64,000 nt of DNA from an uncultured Spirochaetia bacterium (GTDB lineage: Bacteria; Spirochaetota; Spirochaetia; JABEVK01): NCBI GenBank assembly GCA_937960645.1, contig CALGPJ010000006.1, positions 82,868-146,867 on the forward strand, in the 5' to 3' direction. Below the pieces are notes generated by a model. That model had not been told where the DNA came from and made no database searches. It saw only the letters and a list, made by a program, of their open reading frames with translations. A program made the position numbers and the translations under genes. Every line of letters starts with the position of its first letter. Positions within the stretch are counted from its first letter, which is position 1. Below, in pieces: positions 52,023 through 60,413 of this stretch.

Positions 52023-53311
52023 TCGTTTCTCAGGACCTCTCGCGTTTGGATTTGCAGGATCTCTGCGGAGGAGCTCCAGGCACTGAGGGATGAGGACAAA
52101 AACGCTACCAAAAAAATGCCCCAAACCTCGTGCCAGAGAATTCGGTAAGGAACCTCGTTCATGTAAAATACTCCTCCAAATATCAGTTTCGAGGGCATGC
52201 CGCTGGGTAGGCCCTGGAGACGATTCAACATATCCCCAAAATAACTCAAAAGCTGTTCGACACCGATCAAAATCCCGTTGATATTGACGATGATCATTAG
52301 ACCGATCAAGGTTCCCCAGAGAGCTCCCCAGAAACCAATGACGGCTCCCTCGGAAAGAAAAACGATCCTGATGGGACGGTGAGCGGCTCCCAGGGCTTTC
52401 AAAATACCCAGGTCCTCCTTTCTCTCGCGAATCGTCCGTTTGATACTGTGCTGGATATTCATCCAGACCACCGGAAAAATCAGGGCGATGAGCACCATCA
52501 TCACCGTTTTTTCCATTCTCAGGGCACTGAAAAAGGAGCGGTTGTATTCCCGCCAACTCACGACGTGACCGCCCTCGGAAGCGGTCAACGATTGAACTCT
52601 TGGTAAAACGATCTGGTCGGCGTAATGATCGGTGAGTTTGATCGAATAGGTAGTTTCGACACCGTTTTCGAAAAAGTCCCTGGCTCGGGTAATATCGATA
52701 AATCCCCACCCCAAATCGATTTCGTAAAAGTTTGTTCGAAAAATCCCGGTGACCTGAAAACTCACCAACTTGGGACGCAGGAGGCTGAAATCGGGTCCGC
52801 CGAGGGCCATCAAGCTCACCTGGTCCCCGACACGAACCAAAAGGTTTCTCGCAAGCTCACTACCCAAAACGATTTTTTCACCGTTCGACAGGTCCCAACT
52901 TCCCTCGACGATCTGAAGCTGACGTCCCATGGCGGGATCGTCAAAAATGACCGATGGAGAGACTCCTCGGACAAAGGCCCCCCGAGTGTTACCGTAATTG
53001 CTGCTCATCAGTGTTTGAGAATCGGAATAGGGGCTGATGCTGCGAACCCGCGGGTCCTGGGAAATCGCCCATTGGGTCTGGGTACTCAGCTCTCGATCAG
53101 GCGGCATTTGCACCCGAAGATGGGACGAGGACACTTCCAAAAGGGTTTCGATAAACCCCATCTGAAATCCGTTCATCACCCCCAGGACCACGTTCAAGGT
53201 CATCACACCGACCGCGATACCGATGACGGAAAGCAGACTCGATGTTAGGCCCCCTTCTCTGCGCCGCCAGAGATAGCGAGATGCCAAAAAATAAACGACA
53301 GATGGTGTCAA
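52019..53311 (-). CDS. lolE: Lipoprotein-releasing ABC permease (LolC/E family)
   Basis: The 430-residue paralogue of the permease downstream of lolD has an N-terminal helix (SVIGIAVGVMTLNVVLGVMNG), a periplasmic domain and three C-terminal helices. The coupling sequence is RKEDLGILKALGAAHRP. The start is TTG 53311, with GAGGAG 6 bases upstream and a TTGA overlap with the previous gene. Two permeases around one ATPase give a heteromeric LolCDE set. Confidence 0.88.
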   Translation of the reverse strand: MTPSVVYFLASRYLWRRREGGLTSSLLSVIGIAVGVMTLNVVLGVMNGFQMGFIETLLEVSSSHLRVQMPPDRELSTQTQWAISQDPRVRSISPYSDSQTLMSSNYGNTRGAFVRGVSPSVIFDDPAMGRQLQIVEGSWDLSNGEKIVLGSELARNLLVRVGDQVSLMALGGPDFSLLRPKLVSFQVTGIFRTNFYEIDLGWGFIDITRARDFFENGVETTYSIKLTDHYADQIVLPRVQSLTASEGGHVVSWREYNRSFFSALRMEKTVMMVLIALIFPVVWMNIQHSIKRTIRERKEDLGILKALGAAHRPIRIVFLSEGAVIGFWGALWGTLIGLMIIVNINGILIGVEQLLSYFGDMLNRLQGLPSGMPSKLIFGGVFYMNEVPYRILWHEVWGIFLVAFLSSSLSAWSSSAEILQIQTREVLRNE

Positions 53312-54399
53312 GGGCCACTCCTCAGGTTTCTGGTACGGCTGTGCCCTTCACTGTCGAAAAATGTTTCCTCTATTTTTTCATTATCTCGCCAGACTGTTTG
53401 AACCACGAGCTTTCCATCCATAAAAAACTCTTCCCGCACCAGCTTTTCCTCTTCGAAAGAAAAAATGGCTTCGGTAACACCGTTACGCCGCAGCTCCTCC
53501 CGGATAAGTTTTCCCTCCGCATCGTAACTGAAGAAACGTGTCTCGACATCGCCTCCAGCCACTCTCTCTTTCTGAATCACCCTGTCCTTGTCGTAGAGAT
53601 AACGCTCTTGTGCAATCAGTCGGCCTTTTTCACGGATTTCCAATAAGGTGATTTGCGATCGTTCGTTAAAAAACTTTCTCTCCTCGTGCGATCTCGGAAC
53701 GATCAGGTCCCGTTGGTTTCGAAGACGATTGTTCAACCATTCAAATTCGGATATTTGAAACAAGGCGTTCGCAATGCTGAGTTCCTGACGCCGGACCTGG
53801 TTCTGGGGACCGTAGGCTGAAAAAAAGGTTTGCTCACCCTCACGACCGATTTCACTCCCCAGGCCATCGGATCCCCATTTCCAGCTATGCCATTCGACCC
53901 TGTTGGGATAGCGGCGCACGATTCTTCGAATCCTTCCCTCAGGTGTGCGAAAAATCTCATCGGTGTAAACCAGTCTACCGTTAGGAGCGACGAATCTCCT
54001 GACTTTCAGGGCTCCCTTGTCCCAGGTATATTCGATTCTGCCGCGAAAGGTGTTTTCCGACCAGAACTCTTCCAGGATGAGATTGCCCTCGCCGTCGAGT
54101 TCGTAAGCATCGCGTGTCCGATTGTTGCGAACGACCCTGACCTTTCGAACTCTGCCTTCCGCATCCATGTCACGAAACCGGGTCTCTACCAATCGATTAT
54201 TTTGAAACAAATCGATCTTGTCGCTGTTGTCTGTCACTGATCGACGCGCTGTCCACTCCCATTCTCCAACCCGAAACCATTCGATCCTCTCGATGAGAGC
54301 CCCCAGGGCATTGGATCGATACCACTCCCCCTGGGGAATGGTGCGCGTTTGGGCAGCCAGAGAACTCAGCAAAACAACAAGAAGCCCGACCCGAGTCAT
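53308..54399 (-). CDS. Exported protein with YD/MORN-like repeats, function unknown
   Basis: No characterised family was recognised. The 363-residue protein has a signal peptide (MTRVGLLVVLLSSLAAQTR). The chain has regular short strands with Glu/Gly/Arg turns, such as YELDGEGNLILEEFWSEN, FFSYDAEGKLIREEL and FMDGKLVVQTVW, reminiscent of MORN or YwqK-type repeats. It lies between ftsY and the lolCDE genes with 4-base overlaps on both sides, so an envelope role is plausible. Confidence 0.75.
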   Translation of the reverse strand: MTRVGLLVVLLSSLAAQTRTIPQGEWYRSNALGALIERIEWFRVGEWEWTARRSVTDNSDKIDLFQNNRLVETRFRDMDAEGRVRKVRVVRNNRTRDAYELDGEGNLILEEFWSENTFRGRIEYTWDKGALKVRRFVAPNGRLVYTDEIFRTPEGRIRRIVRRYPNRVEWHSWKWGSDGLGSEIGREGEQTFFSAYGPQNQVRRQELSIANALFQISEFEWLNNRLRNQRDLIVPRSHEERKFFNERSQITLLEIREKGRLIAQERYLYDKDRVIQKERVAGGDVETRFFSYDAEGKLIREELRRNGVTEAIFSFEEEKLVREEFFMDGKLVVQTVWRDNEKIEETFFDSEGHSRTRNLRSGP

Positions 54400-55259
54400 G
54401 TACCGATCACCGCCTGGGCGAACTTGCGGGGATCGAAGGTTTCAAGATCTGTAATTTTTTCTCCGACTCCGACAAAGGCCACCCCGACCCCCAGTTTTTG
54501 TGCAATGGACAAGACCGCACCACCCCGCGCGCTGGCATCCCATTTGGACAACAACACGGCATCCAGGCCAACACTGCGATGGAATACCTCTGCCTGCTCT
54601 ACGGCGTTTTGACCGGTCACTGTATCGATCACGAGAAGTTTGCGATAGGAATCCGGTGAAATTTTACTACGGATGACCTTGTCGACCTTGGCAAGCTCGT
54701 TGACGAGGTTTACTTTATTGTGCAGACGACCGGCGGTATCCGCAAGGACAATATCCTCCCTGCGAGACTGAGCGGAAACAAGAGCGTCATAAATCACCGC
54801 TGCAGGATCGGCACCCGAATTCTGAGATACGACGCGCACGCCCAGTCGTTCACCCCATACGCTCAGCTGCTCGATGGCAGCGGCGCGAAAGGTATCTCCG
54901 GCAGCGAGAACGACACGTTTTCCCTGCTCCTTGTAAAGCCGGGCCAACTTGGCCAGGTTCGTGGTCTTACCGACTCCGTTCACACCGAGAACCAGGAGAA
55001 GGTGGGGAGTTTCTCCAGGAAAATCCAGGCTGACACGCTGAGCCATGTCGGAAATGATTTCCACGAGTTCTTGCCGTACTTGTTCCTGATCCTTCCAGCG
55101 ATTCTCTTTCGATCGCTTGCGGAGCTGCTCGATGATCGTTTTTGCGTTGTTATATCCCAGATCTCCCTCGATCAGTTGGTCTTCCCACTCATTCCAAAGA
55201 TCTTCCGTGAAATGGTCCCCGGTAAAAAGGGATTTTAACCGTTGCCAAAGTCCCATCAT
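54396..55259 (-). CDS. ftsY: Signal recognition particle receptor FtsY
   Basis: FtsY is the membrane receptor for SRP-ribosome complexes. The 287-residue NG domain has the N-domain helices, G1 LGVNGVGKTTNLAKLA, G3 ADTAGRLHNK and G4 LSKWDASARGG. The acidic A domain of E. coli FtsY is absent, as in many bacteria. The start is ATG 55259 or the adjacent ATG 55256; GGGGGAG lies just before, and the former gives an ATGA overlap with the upstream gene. Confidence 0.95.
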   Translation of the reverse strand: MMGLWQRLKSLFTGDHFTEDLWNEWEDQLIEGDLGYNNAKTIIEQLRKRSKENRWKDQEQVRQELVEIISDMAQRVSLDFPGETPHLLLVLGVNGVGKTTNLAKLARLYKEQGKRVVLAAGDTFRAAAIEQLSVWGERLGVRVVSQNSGADPAAVIYDALVSAQSRREDIVLADTAGRLHNKVNLVNELAKVDKVIRSKISPDSYRKLLVIDTVTGQNAVEQAEVFHRSVGLDAVLLSKWDASARGGAVLSIAQKLGVGVAFVGVGEKITDLETFDPRKFAQAVIGT

Positions 55260-56674
55260 CTCCCCCTTTCGGCCACATCGATGTACCGGAACAATTCCCA
55301 AACCGTCCACCCGAAAAGGGCAACCGTGACTCCCAGGAGGGCATACCCGCCGTTTTGAAAAGTCTGTTGAAAAGTATAACTCAAATTGACCTTGTCCAAC
55401 TGTTCCTGGGTGCGAAACCCCACCGGAGTGTCCAGGTAGTTTTTGAGATAATCGTTGGAAAGCTGAAGGTACTCGTATTCCAATCCCCGAAAAAGGATGT
55501 ACGTGAAAAAAGTGACGGTGAAGGAGCCCAGTGCCACGTAAAACCAGCTCCTGGCCTCATCTAATTTACGCTCCTCCGTGCTCGGCTCGAGATTGAGGTT
55601 GATCTCATTTTCCTCTGGCCAGATGGTTCGCGCGATAGGGTTGAAACCAGCCAATTCGATTTCGAGGTATTGAGGCTCGTCGGAACCCAAAATTTCCAAA
55701 GGCGTCAAACCGCGATACCTTCCCCCGATCCAGACCCTTGCCTCTGGAGGTTCGGTTATTATACGGCGTTTGAAGTTTTCTCTCGGTTGAAGCCGCCACT
55801 CTTTGACGAGGCTTTGCCCCCGGGCCACCTCGACCACCTCTTGAATGCTTTGATATCCCCCTGCCCTCACGATGACCCGAAAGGATCCGGGCTCCAGGAT
55901 GCCCAGATCGGCCGCTCCCAGACCGCGCAAACGACCATCGATCCAAATTTCGGCATGGGGAGGATCGGTGATCATTTTCAACCGAGACCAGGGACGGTTG
56001 AGCAGGCTGTTGGTAAGCCAGTCCTGCACCAGAGAAATTCGATCGAGTACCTCTTCGGGACTCATCCATTCTTCGTAGCGTCGTTCGGTCTTTCCGTTTT
56101 CATTCCACACTTCGACGACGATCCCCAGATAGTCCCGAACTTTCAGGAGTTTCGGAACGATCAGGAGGTTCAATCGATTTTGATGAAAAAGAGTGCCGGG
56201 ACTGGAACTGCCACTCAACAACTGGTTGGGTCCCGGGACCTGAAGGAGGGGAAGGCGTTCGGGAACCGAGACGATACTCAAATCGGCGTTTTCCAGTTGG
56301 AGACGTTCAGTCCTGACTTTTTGATAGTTTTGTTCGGCCTGAACGTAGGCACTGTTCGATGCATCCGAACGAAGTCTTATCCGATCGAGTTCCAAACGAG
56401 CGCTGGACTCCCGAGCCAAGAGTTGGGTTATTCGATTTTCGCGCGTCGATTTTTCCAAAAACAGCCGTTCACTGTCCTCCAATTGCCGCAATTCGTTGTT
56501 TAAATCCACTCGGCTGATAATTTCAGAAAGATTCTTCCCCAAGTTCTGCCATTCTGAATAACCCACGTCGAAGGGGAGAATGGCCCAACGATAGGCCAAA
56601 GGTCCCTGAATTTCCTGAGCGTAAAGTTTTCCCAGGATCAGAACGGCAAGAAGGAGGGATCGAGGACCTTTCAT
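55256..56674 (-). CDS. Exported protein with two PEGA domains
   Basis: The 472-residue protein has a signal peptide (MKGPRSLLLAVLILGKLYAQ) and a helical coiled-coil region (about 60-130). Two PEGA domains follow (about 232-300 with ITDPPHAEIWIDGRLRG, and about 305-370 with ITEPPEARVWIGGRYRGLTP). The C-terminus has two hydrophobic segments (WFYVALGSFTVTFFTYILF; GGYALLGVTVALFGWTVW). PEGA domains are surface or cell-wall associated; the function is unknown. It overlaps prfB by 4 bases (ATGA). Confidence 0.8.
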   Translation of the reverse strand: MKGPRSLLLAVLILGKLYAQEIQGPLAYRWAILPFDVGYSEWQNLGKNLSEIISRVDLNNELRQLEDSERLFLEKSTRENRITQLLARESSARLELDRIRLRSDASNSAYVQAEQNYQKVRTERLQLENADLSIVSVPERLPLLQVPGPNQLLSGSSSPGTLFHQNRLNLLIVPKLLKVRDYLGIVVEVWNENGKTERRYEEWMSPEEVLDRISLVQDWLTNSLLNRPWSRLKMITDPPHAEIWIDGRLRGLGAADLGILEPGSFRVIVRAGGYQSIQEVVEVARGQSLVKEWRLQPRENFKRRIITEPPEARVWIGGRYRGLTPLEILGSDEPQYLEIELAGFNPIARTIWPEENEINLNLEPSTEERKLDEARSWFYVALGSFTVTFFTYILFRGLEYEYLQLSNDYLKNYLDTPVGFRTQEQLDKVNLSYTFQQTFQNGGYALLGVTVALFGWTVWELFRYIDVAERGR

Positions 56675-57787
56675 GGTGTCGGCTGGTTATTTTCCAGCCA
56701 AAGGTGCCGCAGGTGAGCTTCGATAAAACTGTCCAAATCACCGTCCATCACCGCCTGAATGTTCGACGTTTCATGCTTGTTTCGATGGTCTTTGACAAGG
56801 GTGTAAGGTTGAAAGACGTAGCTGCGTATTTGATTCCCCCAGGCATTGTCGGATTTTTCCGGGGTCTTCTGCTCCCGCTGGGCGTCACGAAGAGCCTTGT
56901 AATGATCGTAAAGTTTGGAACGGAGAAGCTTCATCGCCAATTCCCTGTTTTTGATTTGGCTTCTTTCCTGTTGGCACGCCACGACGATACCGGTCGGAAT
57001 GTGGGTCATCCGAACGGCCGAATCCGTCTTGTTGACGTGTTGTCCCCCGGCACCGCTGGAGCGGTAGGTGTCGACTCTGATATCTTTTTCGTTGATTTCG
57101 ACGCTGATGTCGTCTTCGATGAGGGGGGTCACCGAGACGGCAGCAAAACTCGTGTGACGTCGCGCGTTCGCATCGAAGGGACTGATCCGAACTAACCGGT
57201 GCACACCGTTTTCGTTTTTCAAAAGCCCATAGGCATTTTCACCGGAAACTTGAATGGTGCAGCTCTTGATGCCACCCTCTGCTTCCTGGAGATCGAGCGT
57301 TTCCACCTTGAAACCACGGCGCTCACACCAGCGGGTATACATCCGCAAAAGCATCCCGGCCCAATCGCAGGCCTCGGTTCCTCCCGCCCCCGCCTGAATA
57401 CTCAAAAACGCCGGCGCTTTGTCTTCGGGTTCGTTGAGCATCTCCAGGATGTTGAGTCGTTCGTATTCCTTTTGAATTGCTTCGAGTTCCTCTTTGATGA
57501 ACACTTCCTGCGACTCATCACCTTCCGAAAGGGCCATCTCGTGGAGAACCTTGAGGTCAGCGGAACGGGAAATCAGTTTCTCCCAGGGTTCGATCTTGTT
57601 CTTGAGATTTCGGATGTCGGTGAGAACTTTTTCAGCCCGATCACGATTTCCCCAGAAATTGGGATCTTCGGTATGACGTTCGAGATCTTGTATCCGGATT
57701 TTCAGGTTATCCGGGTCAAAGACGCCTCCATGTTTCGTTGATTTGCGAATCGATTTCAGCAATTTTGTTGGTGAAATTTGTCAACAT
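56671..57787 (-). CDS. prfB: Peptide chain release factor 2, programmed +1 frameshift
   Basis: RF2 terminates at UGA and UAA. The zero frame starts at ATG 57787 (MLTNFTNKIAEIDSQ, AAGGAG 6 bases upstream) and meets an in-frame TGA at 57718-57716 after 23 codons. The sequence CTTTGAC with GGAGG 3 bases upstream is the classical RF2 frameshift signal. After +1 shifting, translation continues DPDNLKIRIQDLER to the stop at 56671, giving 371 residues. The GGQ motif (SSGAGGQHVNKT) and the SPF tripeptide in VRISPFDANARRH are present. Confidence 0.96.
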
Positions 57788-57814
57788 ATTGGCTCCTTGC
57801 TTTCGATGATTTTC

Positions 57815-58087
57815 TCATACAATGGTGGTGAGACGCTTCCACTTTTTTCCTTCGAGAGAGGTGATGACAAGGGTCTCCTCCATAGGATATTGGTAAAGCC
57901 TCAATCGGTCATAAAAATCCGTGATCTTATCCAGGTCCACTTTCATTCTCGCCAGGTTCTTTTCACTGAGAGTACTGGTCTCGTAAAGCTGGTTTTGGAT
58001 TTTCTTGAATCCGTACTGAATCAGAAGATCGTGGACCTTGATTCGACTGTCCTCGCTTCCAAGGTCGCAAGCACAGGCGACAAACAC
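57815..58087 (-). CDS. Solitary Cas2-fold (Cas2/VapD-like) protein
   Basis: The 90-residue protein fits the Cas2 ferredoxin-like layout. A first strand ends in an acidic residue (MFVACACD, Asp 8), a helix has IKVHDLLIQYGFKKIQNQLYE-type sequence around 16-36, then a strand, a helix (NLARMKVDLDKI) and a strand (RLRLYQYP). No cas1, other cas gene or repeat array is in the window, so it is not evidence of CRISPR immunity. It starts at GTG 58087, 4 bases after the stop of a 58-codon gene, and lies just upstream of prfB. The fold call is by pattern only. Confidence 0.6.
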   Translation of the reverse strand: MFVACACDLGSEDSRIKVHDLLIQYGFKKIQNQLYETSTLSEKNLARMKVDLDKITDFYDRLRLYQYPMEETLVITSLEGKKWKRLTTIV

Positions 58088-58091
58088 GGTT

Positions 58092-58268
58092 TTACATCAA
58101 CTCACTGGGTTTGCGTGCCTGATTACCCGTTTTTTCACACACGGCATAGTGCCGGATCTTCCCATTCTCGAAGATGGATTTCATGACAATTTTACCGCCC
58201 CATCGCGATAGAAGCTCCTTGGCACCTTCGCGACGTGCGTTTTTAGACACACCGGCCTTTTTTCCCAT
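58092..58268 (-). CDS. Small basic protein upstream of the Cas2-fold gene
   Basis: The family was not recognised. The 58-residue protein (MGKKAGVSKNARREGAKELL at the N-terminus) is lysine/arginine-rich with one Cys. It has a possible strand-turn-strand in WGGKIVMKSIFENGKIRHYA. ATG 58268 is chosen because GGGAGG lies 4 bases upstream; an in-frame codon at 58292 lacks this. It is separated from the Cas2-fold gene by 4 bases, so they are probably co-translated. Confidence 0.6.
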   Translation of the reverse strand: MGKKAGVSKNARREGAKELLSRWGGKIVMKSIFENGKIRHYAVCEKTGNQARKPSELM

Positions 58269-58321
58269 AATGCCTCCCTGAATATTCGACAATTTTCATG
58301 ATTAGGTATTTTTTTATTTCT

Positions 58322-58327
58322 TGTCAA
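58322..58327 (-). promoter_or_regulatory. -35 element ahead of the 58-codon gene
   Basis: A perfect TTGACA occurs on the minus strand just inside the intergenic region after the gene ending at 58336. The -10 is unclear (AT-rich AAATAAAAAAATACC follows). It is a possible promoter for the small gene, the Cas2-fold gene and prfB. Confidence 0.35.
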
Positions 58328-58335
58328 CGGCAGTG

Positions 58336-59313
58336 TCAGGAGCCTGTTTCGACGTGAACTCGCTCAGGCTGACGTGGCCATTGAAACTGAGGATTGGAAA
58401 GGTCTTCGACCCGAAATGGTATGATGCTCAGAACCTGACCTTGCGAAAGTTGAGGATTTTCGGATTTTGATTCCGTTGGAACGATGCTGGTGATTCTTCC
58501 CCGGCTCATTCGAGCCTCACCAGCCATTCGCAGAAGAGAAGGATCTTCCTCCTTGACGAGATATTCTGCTTCCCGACCATTTTCGGATGGGGCGATCAGC
58601 TTGAGAGCATGACCGACTACTCCCTCGGATCGCAAAAAGTCCTCGCCGCTACCCGAGTAGCTCAAAACAACATAATAGGGCAGGATATCCCTTCGCTCCA
58701 GAACTCGGTCCACGGGTACCTCCAATGCCCCGTGATAGATTAAACTGCCGTTCCTTTCCCATTTGCGCAAAAGGTTGATGGCACTCAGCCAGTTGTGGTT
58801 GGGTTGATTGTTCCAATCGATATACAGAAGATTCAAAGTGTTTTTTTTCGGAGACTGAAAAAGCTTCGTGGGTATTTTCAACGCGTAGGGATAATCTGCC
58901 TGCACGACCACAGGAAGACAGAAGGAAATTCGTTTTTCCCAGTTCGGTTTGATGATACCGAAAAGCTCCCGGATAAGAGGACCTGTATCGACCGCGTTGG
59001 CAAAAAGTGGCCGAAAAGCGATGAGCCCATCCTTGACGAATTCGCCGTAAAAATCAGGGGCAATCCAGGCGTTGACGAGTTCGATCGAGACAGCCTTGAT
59101 TCGGTCGAATACCTCCTGACTGAGCTTTTCTCCACCGTCAAAAGATTCCCGAAGATAGTTAAAGATGTCCACTAACTTTTGAAGCCCGAAGATGGAAGCC
59201 AAAAAATACAGCATTTCGACATCCTCTGGCGCGGGTAGGGACTTCCATTCCTGGAGTTTTTGAACGAAGAAACTTTTCGCCTGTTCGACGAGGTATTGAT
59301 AGGTCAAAGACAT
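58336..59313 (-). CDS. Protein of unknown function
   Basis: The family was not recognised. The 325-residue protein is soluble by eye, with an N-terminal helical part (about 1-110) and a mixed alpha/beta second half. In the second half are YPYALKIPTKLFQSPK and LNLLYIDWNNQPNHNWL; the tail is less ordered (RITSIVPTESKSE; VLSIIPFRVEDL). No signal peptide was seen. TATAAT lies 11 bases before the ATG. It sits downstream of the dihydroorotate-dehydrogenase-like gene, in the same direction. Confidence 0.75.
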   Translation of the reverse strand: MSLTYQYLVEQAKSFFVQKLQEWKSLPAPEDVEMLYFLASIFGLQKLVDIFNYLRESFDGGEKLSQEVFDRIKAVSIELVNAWIAPDFYGEFVKDGLIAFRPLFANAVDTGPLIRELFGIIKPNWEKRISFCLPVVVQADYPYALKIPTKLFQSPKKNTLNLLYIDWNNQPNHNWLSAINLLRKWERNGSLIYHGALEVPVDRVLERRDILPYYVVLSYSGSGEDFLRSEGVVGHALKLIAPSENGREAEYLVKEEDPSLLRMAGEARMSRGRITSIVPTESKSENPQLSQGQVLSIIPFRVEDLSNPQFQWPRQPERVHVETGS

Positions 59314-59355
59314 CGATTCCGCCTATTATAATTTACGGCAGTATCGCACGAATCT

Positions 59356-60339
59356 TCAGGAATCCTTTCCCGTGAGGTATCTGATATACTGCCGGCGGCT
59401 CAAGAATTCTGCGTTTTCTCCTCTATCCCATCGGAAGGCAGCGTGGAAATCGTCGACGGATTCCCAACACCGTTCCTTCATGATCAAATCGATGTCCCTG
59501 AGCATCGTGGAGATGATTTCGAACTTGTTGAGATAGAGCGCCGAGACGATTTGAACACAGCTCGCCCCGGCAAGCAGGGCTTTGAGAACTTCTTCGGCCG
59601 AGTGGATTCCTCCGGAGGCGGAAACATCGACCCCTCGTCCCGAAAGTTGTCCGATCCAGCGAATTTTAGCGATGAACTCCTGGGCCGTGCTCAGCCTCTT
59701 TCCACCCGTCCAACTCAGCTGGTGAATATCGATATCGGGATGATAGAAACGGTTGAAGAGCGTCACCCCTTCGACACCTATTGCCGCCATTTGCTCGATC
59801 AGCCAGGTTAAGGAGCTGAAATACTGACTCAGTTTGACGATGAGAGGAAGTTTGACATCCTTTCGAACCTGACGGACGATATCGAGGACGAGGTTTTCTG
59901 CCCACCCCGGTGGCTGTGGATCGTTTGACCAGGGAGCGATATTCAGCTCCAGGGCATCCGCTCCGGCATTCTGCAGTAAAATGGCAAATTCCGACCATTG
60001 TGGTCGGTTTTGACAGTTCAAGCTGGCGATGACCGGAATATCGACTCTCGATTTTGATTCCTGGATCAGTCGGATGTAATCCATGGGGCGGATTTGAGTT
60101 CCAAAACTCTTCATGTAATCCCAGTTTTCCGGGTGGAGAGCTTCGATATTTCCGTACAAACCGCTTTCCGACATGAGTTGTTCTTCAAACAGACTTTTCA
60201 AAACCACAGCCGAAGCACCGGCCTTTGCCAGTTTTTCGATACCATCCGGGGTCGAAGTCAACGAACAGGCCCCCACCATGATGGGATGTTTCAATTCCAA
60301 ACCGGCAAATTTTGTTCCCAGACGCATGTCAGTGGACAT
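59356..60339 (-). CDS. Dihydroorotate dehydrogenase-like flavoprotein
   Basis: The 327-residue TIM-barrel protein resembles class 1 dihydroorotate dehydrogenases (LGTKFAGLELKHPIMVGA at the start, then VIASLNCQN, ALELNIAPW, PLIVKLSQY, VSASGGIHSAEEVLKALLAGA). It belongs to the 'dihydroorotate dehydrogenase-like' group, whose substrate is not settled; no pyrimidine gene is close. The start is ATG 60339 with AGGAGG 5 bases upstream. It is divergent from the Rnf operon. Confidence 0.85.
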   Translation of the reverse strand: MSTDMRLGTKFAGLELKHPIMVGACSLTSTPDGIEKLAKAGASAVVLKSLFEEQLMSESGLYGNIEALHPENWDYMKSFGTQIRPMDYIRLIQESKSRVDIPVIASLNCQNRPQWSEFAILLQNAGADALELNIAPWSNDPQPPGWAENLVLDIVRQVRKDVKLPLIVKLSQYFSSLTWLIEQMAAIGVEGVTLFNRFYHPDIDIHQLSWTGGKRLSTAQEFIAKIRWIGQLSGRGVDVSASGGIHSAEEVLKALLAGASCVQIVSALYLNKFEIISTMLRDIDLIMKERCWESVDDFHAAFRWDRGENAEFLSRRQYIRYLTGKDS

Positions 60340-60357
60340 CGGAGCCTCCTGAGCTCC

Positions 60358-60407
60358 ATTCTAAGGCGAATTTTAATGCTTGACAACAAGGTTTTATGTG
60401 ATAATAT
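60358..60407. promoter_or_regulatory. Divergent promoters sharing a TTGACAA core (Rnf operon and DHOD-like gene)
   Basis: Minus strand: TTGTCA (60386-60381), 17 bases, TAGAAT (60363-60358), then a leader with AGGAGG. Plus strand: TTGACA (60380-60385) and an extended -10 TGTGATAAT (60397-60405), 8 bases before ATG 60414. The plus spacer is short (14 bases, or 16 to TAATAT). The two -35 elements overlap by five base pairs. Confidence 0.65.
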
Positions 60408-60413
60408 TCACAT

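Noticed and set aside
51345-52709. A 454-codon version of lolD
   Set aside because: The N-terminal 229 codons are an antisense-free out-of-frame reading of the upstream permease; ATG 52022 with the ATGA overlap begins the recognisable ATPase.
57815-59313. A CRISPR-Cas locus around the Cas2-fold gene
   Set aside because: No direct-repeat array, cas1 or effector gene was found on either strand nearby.
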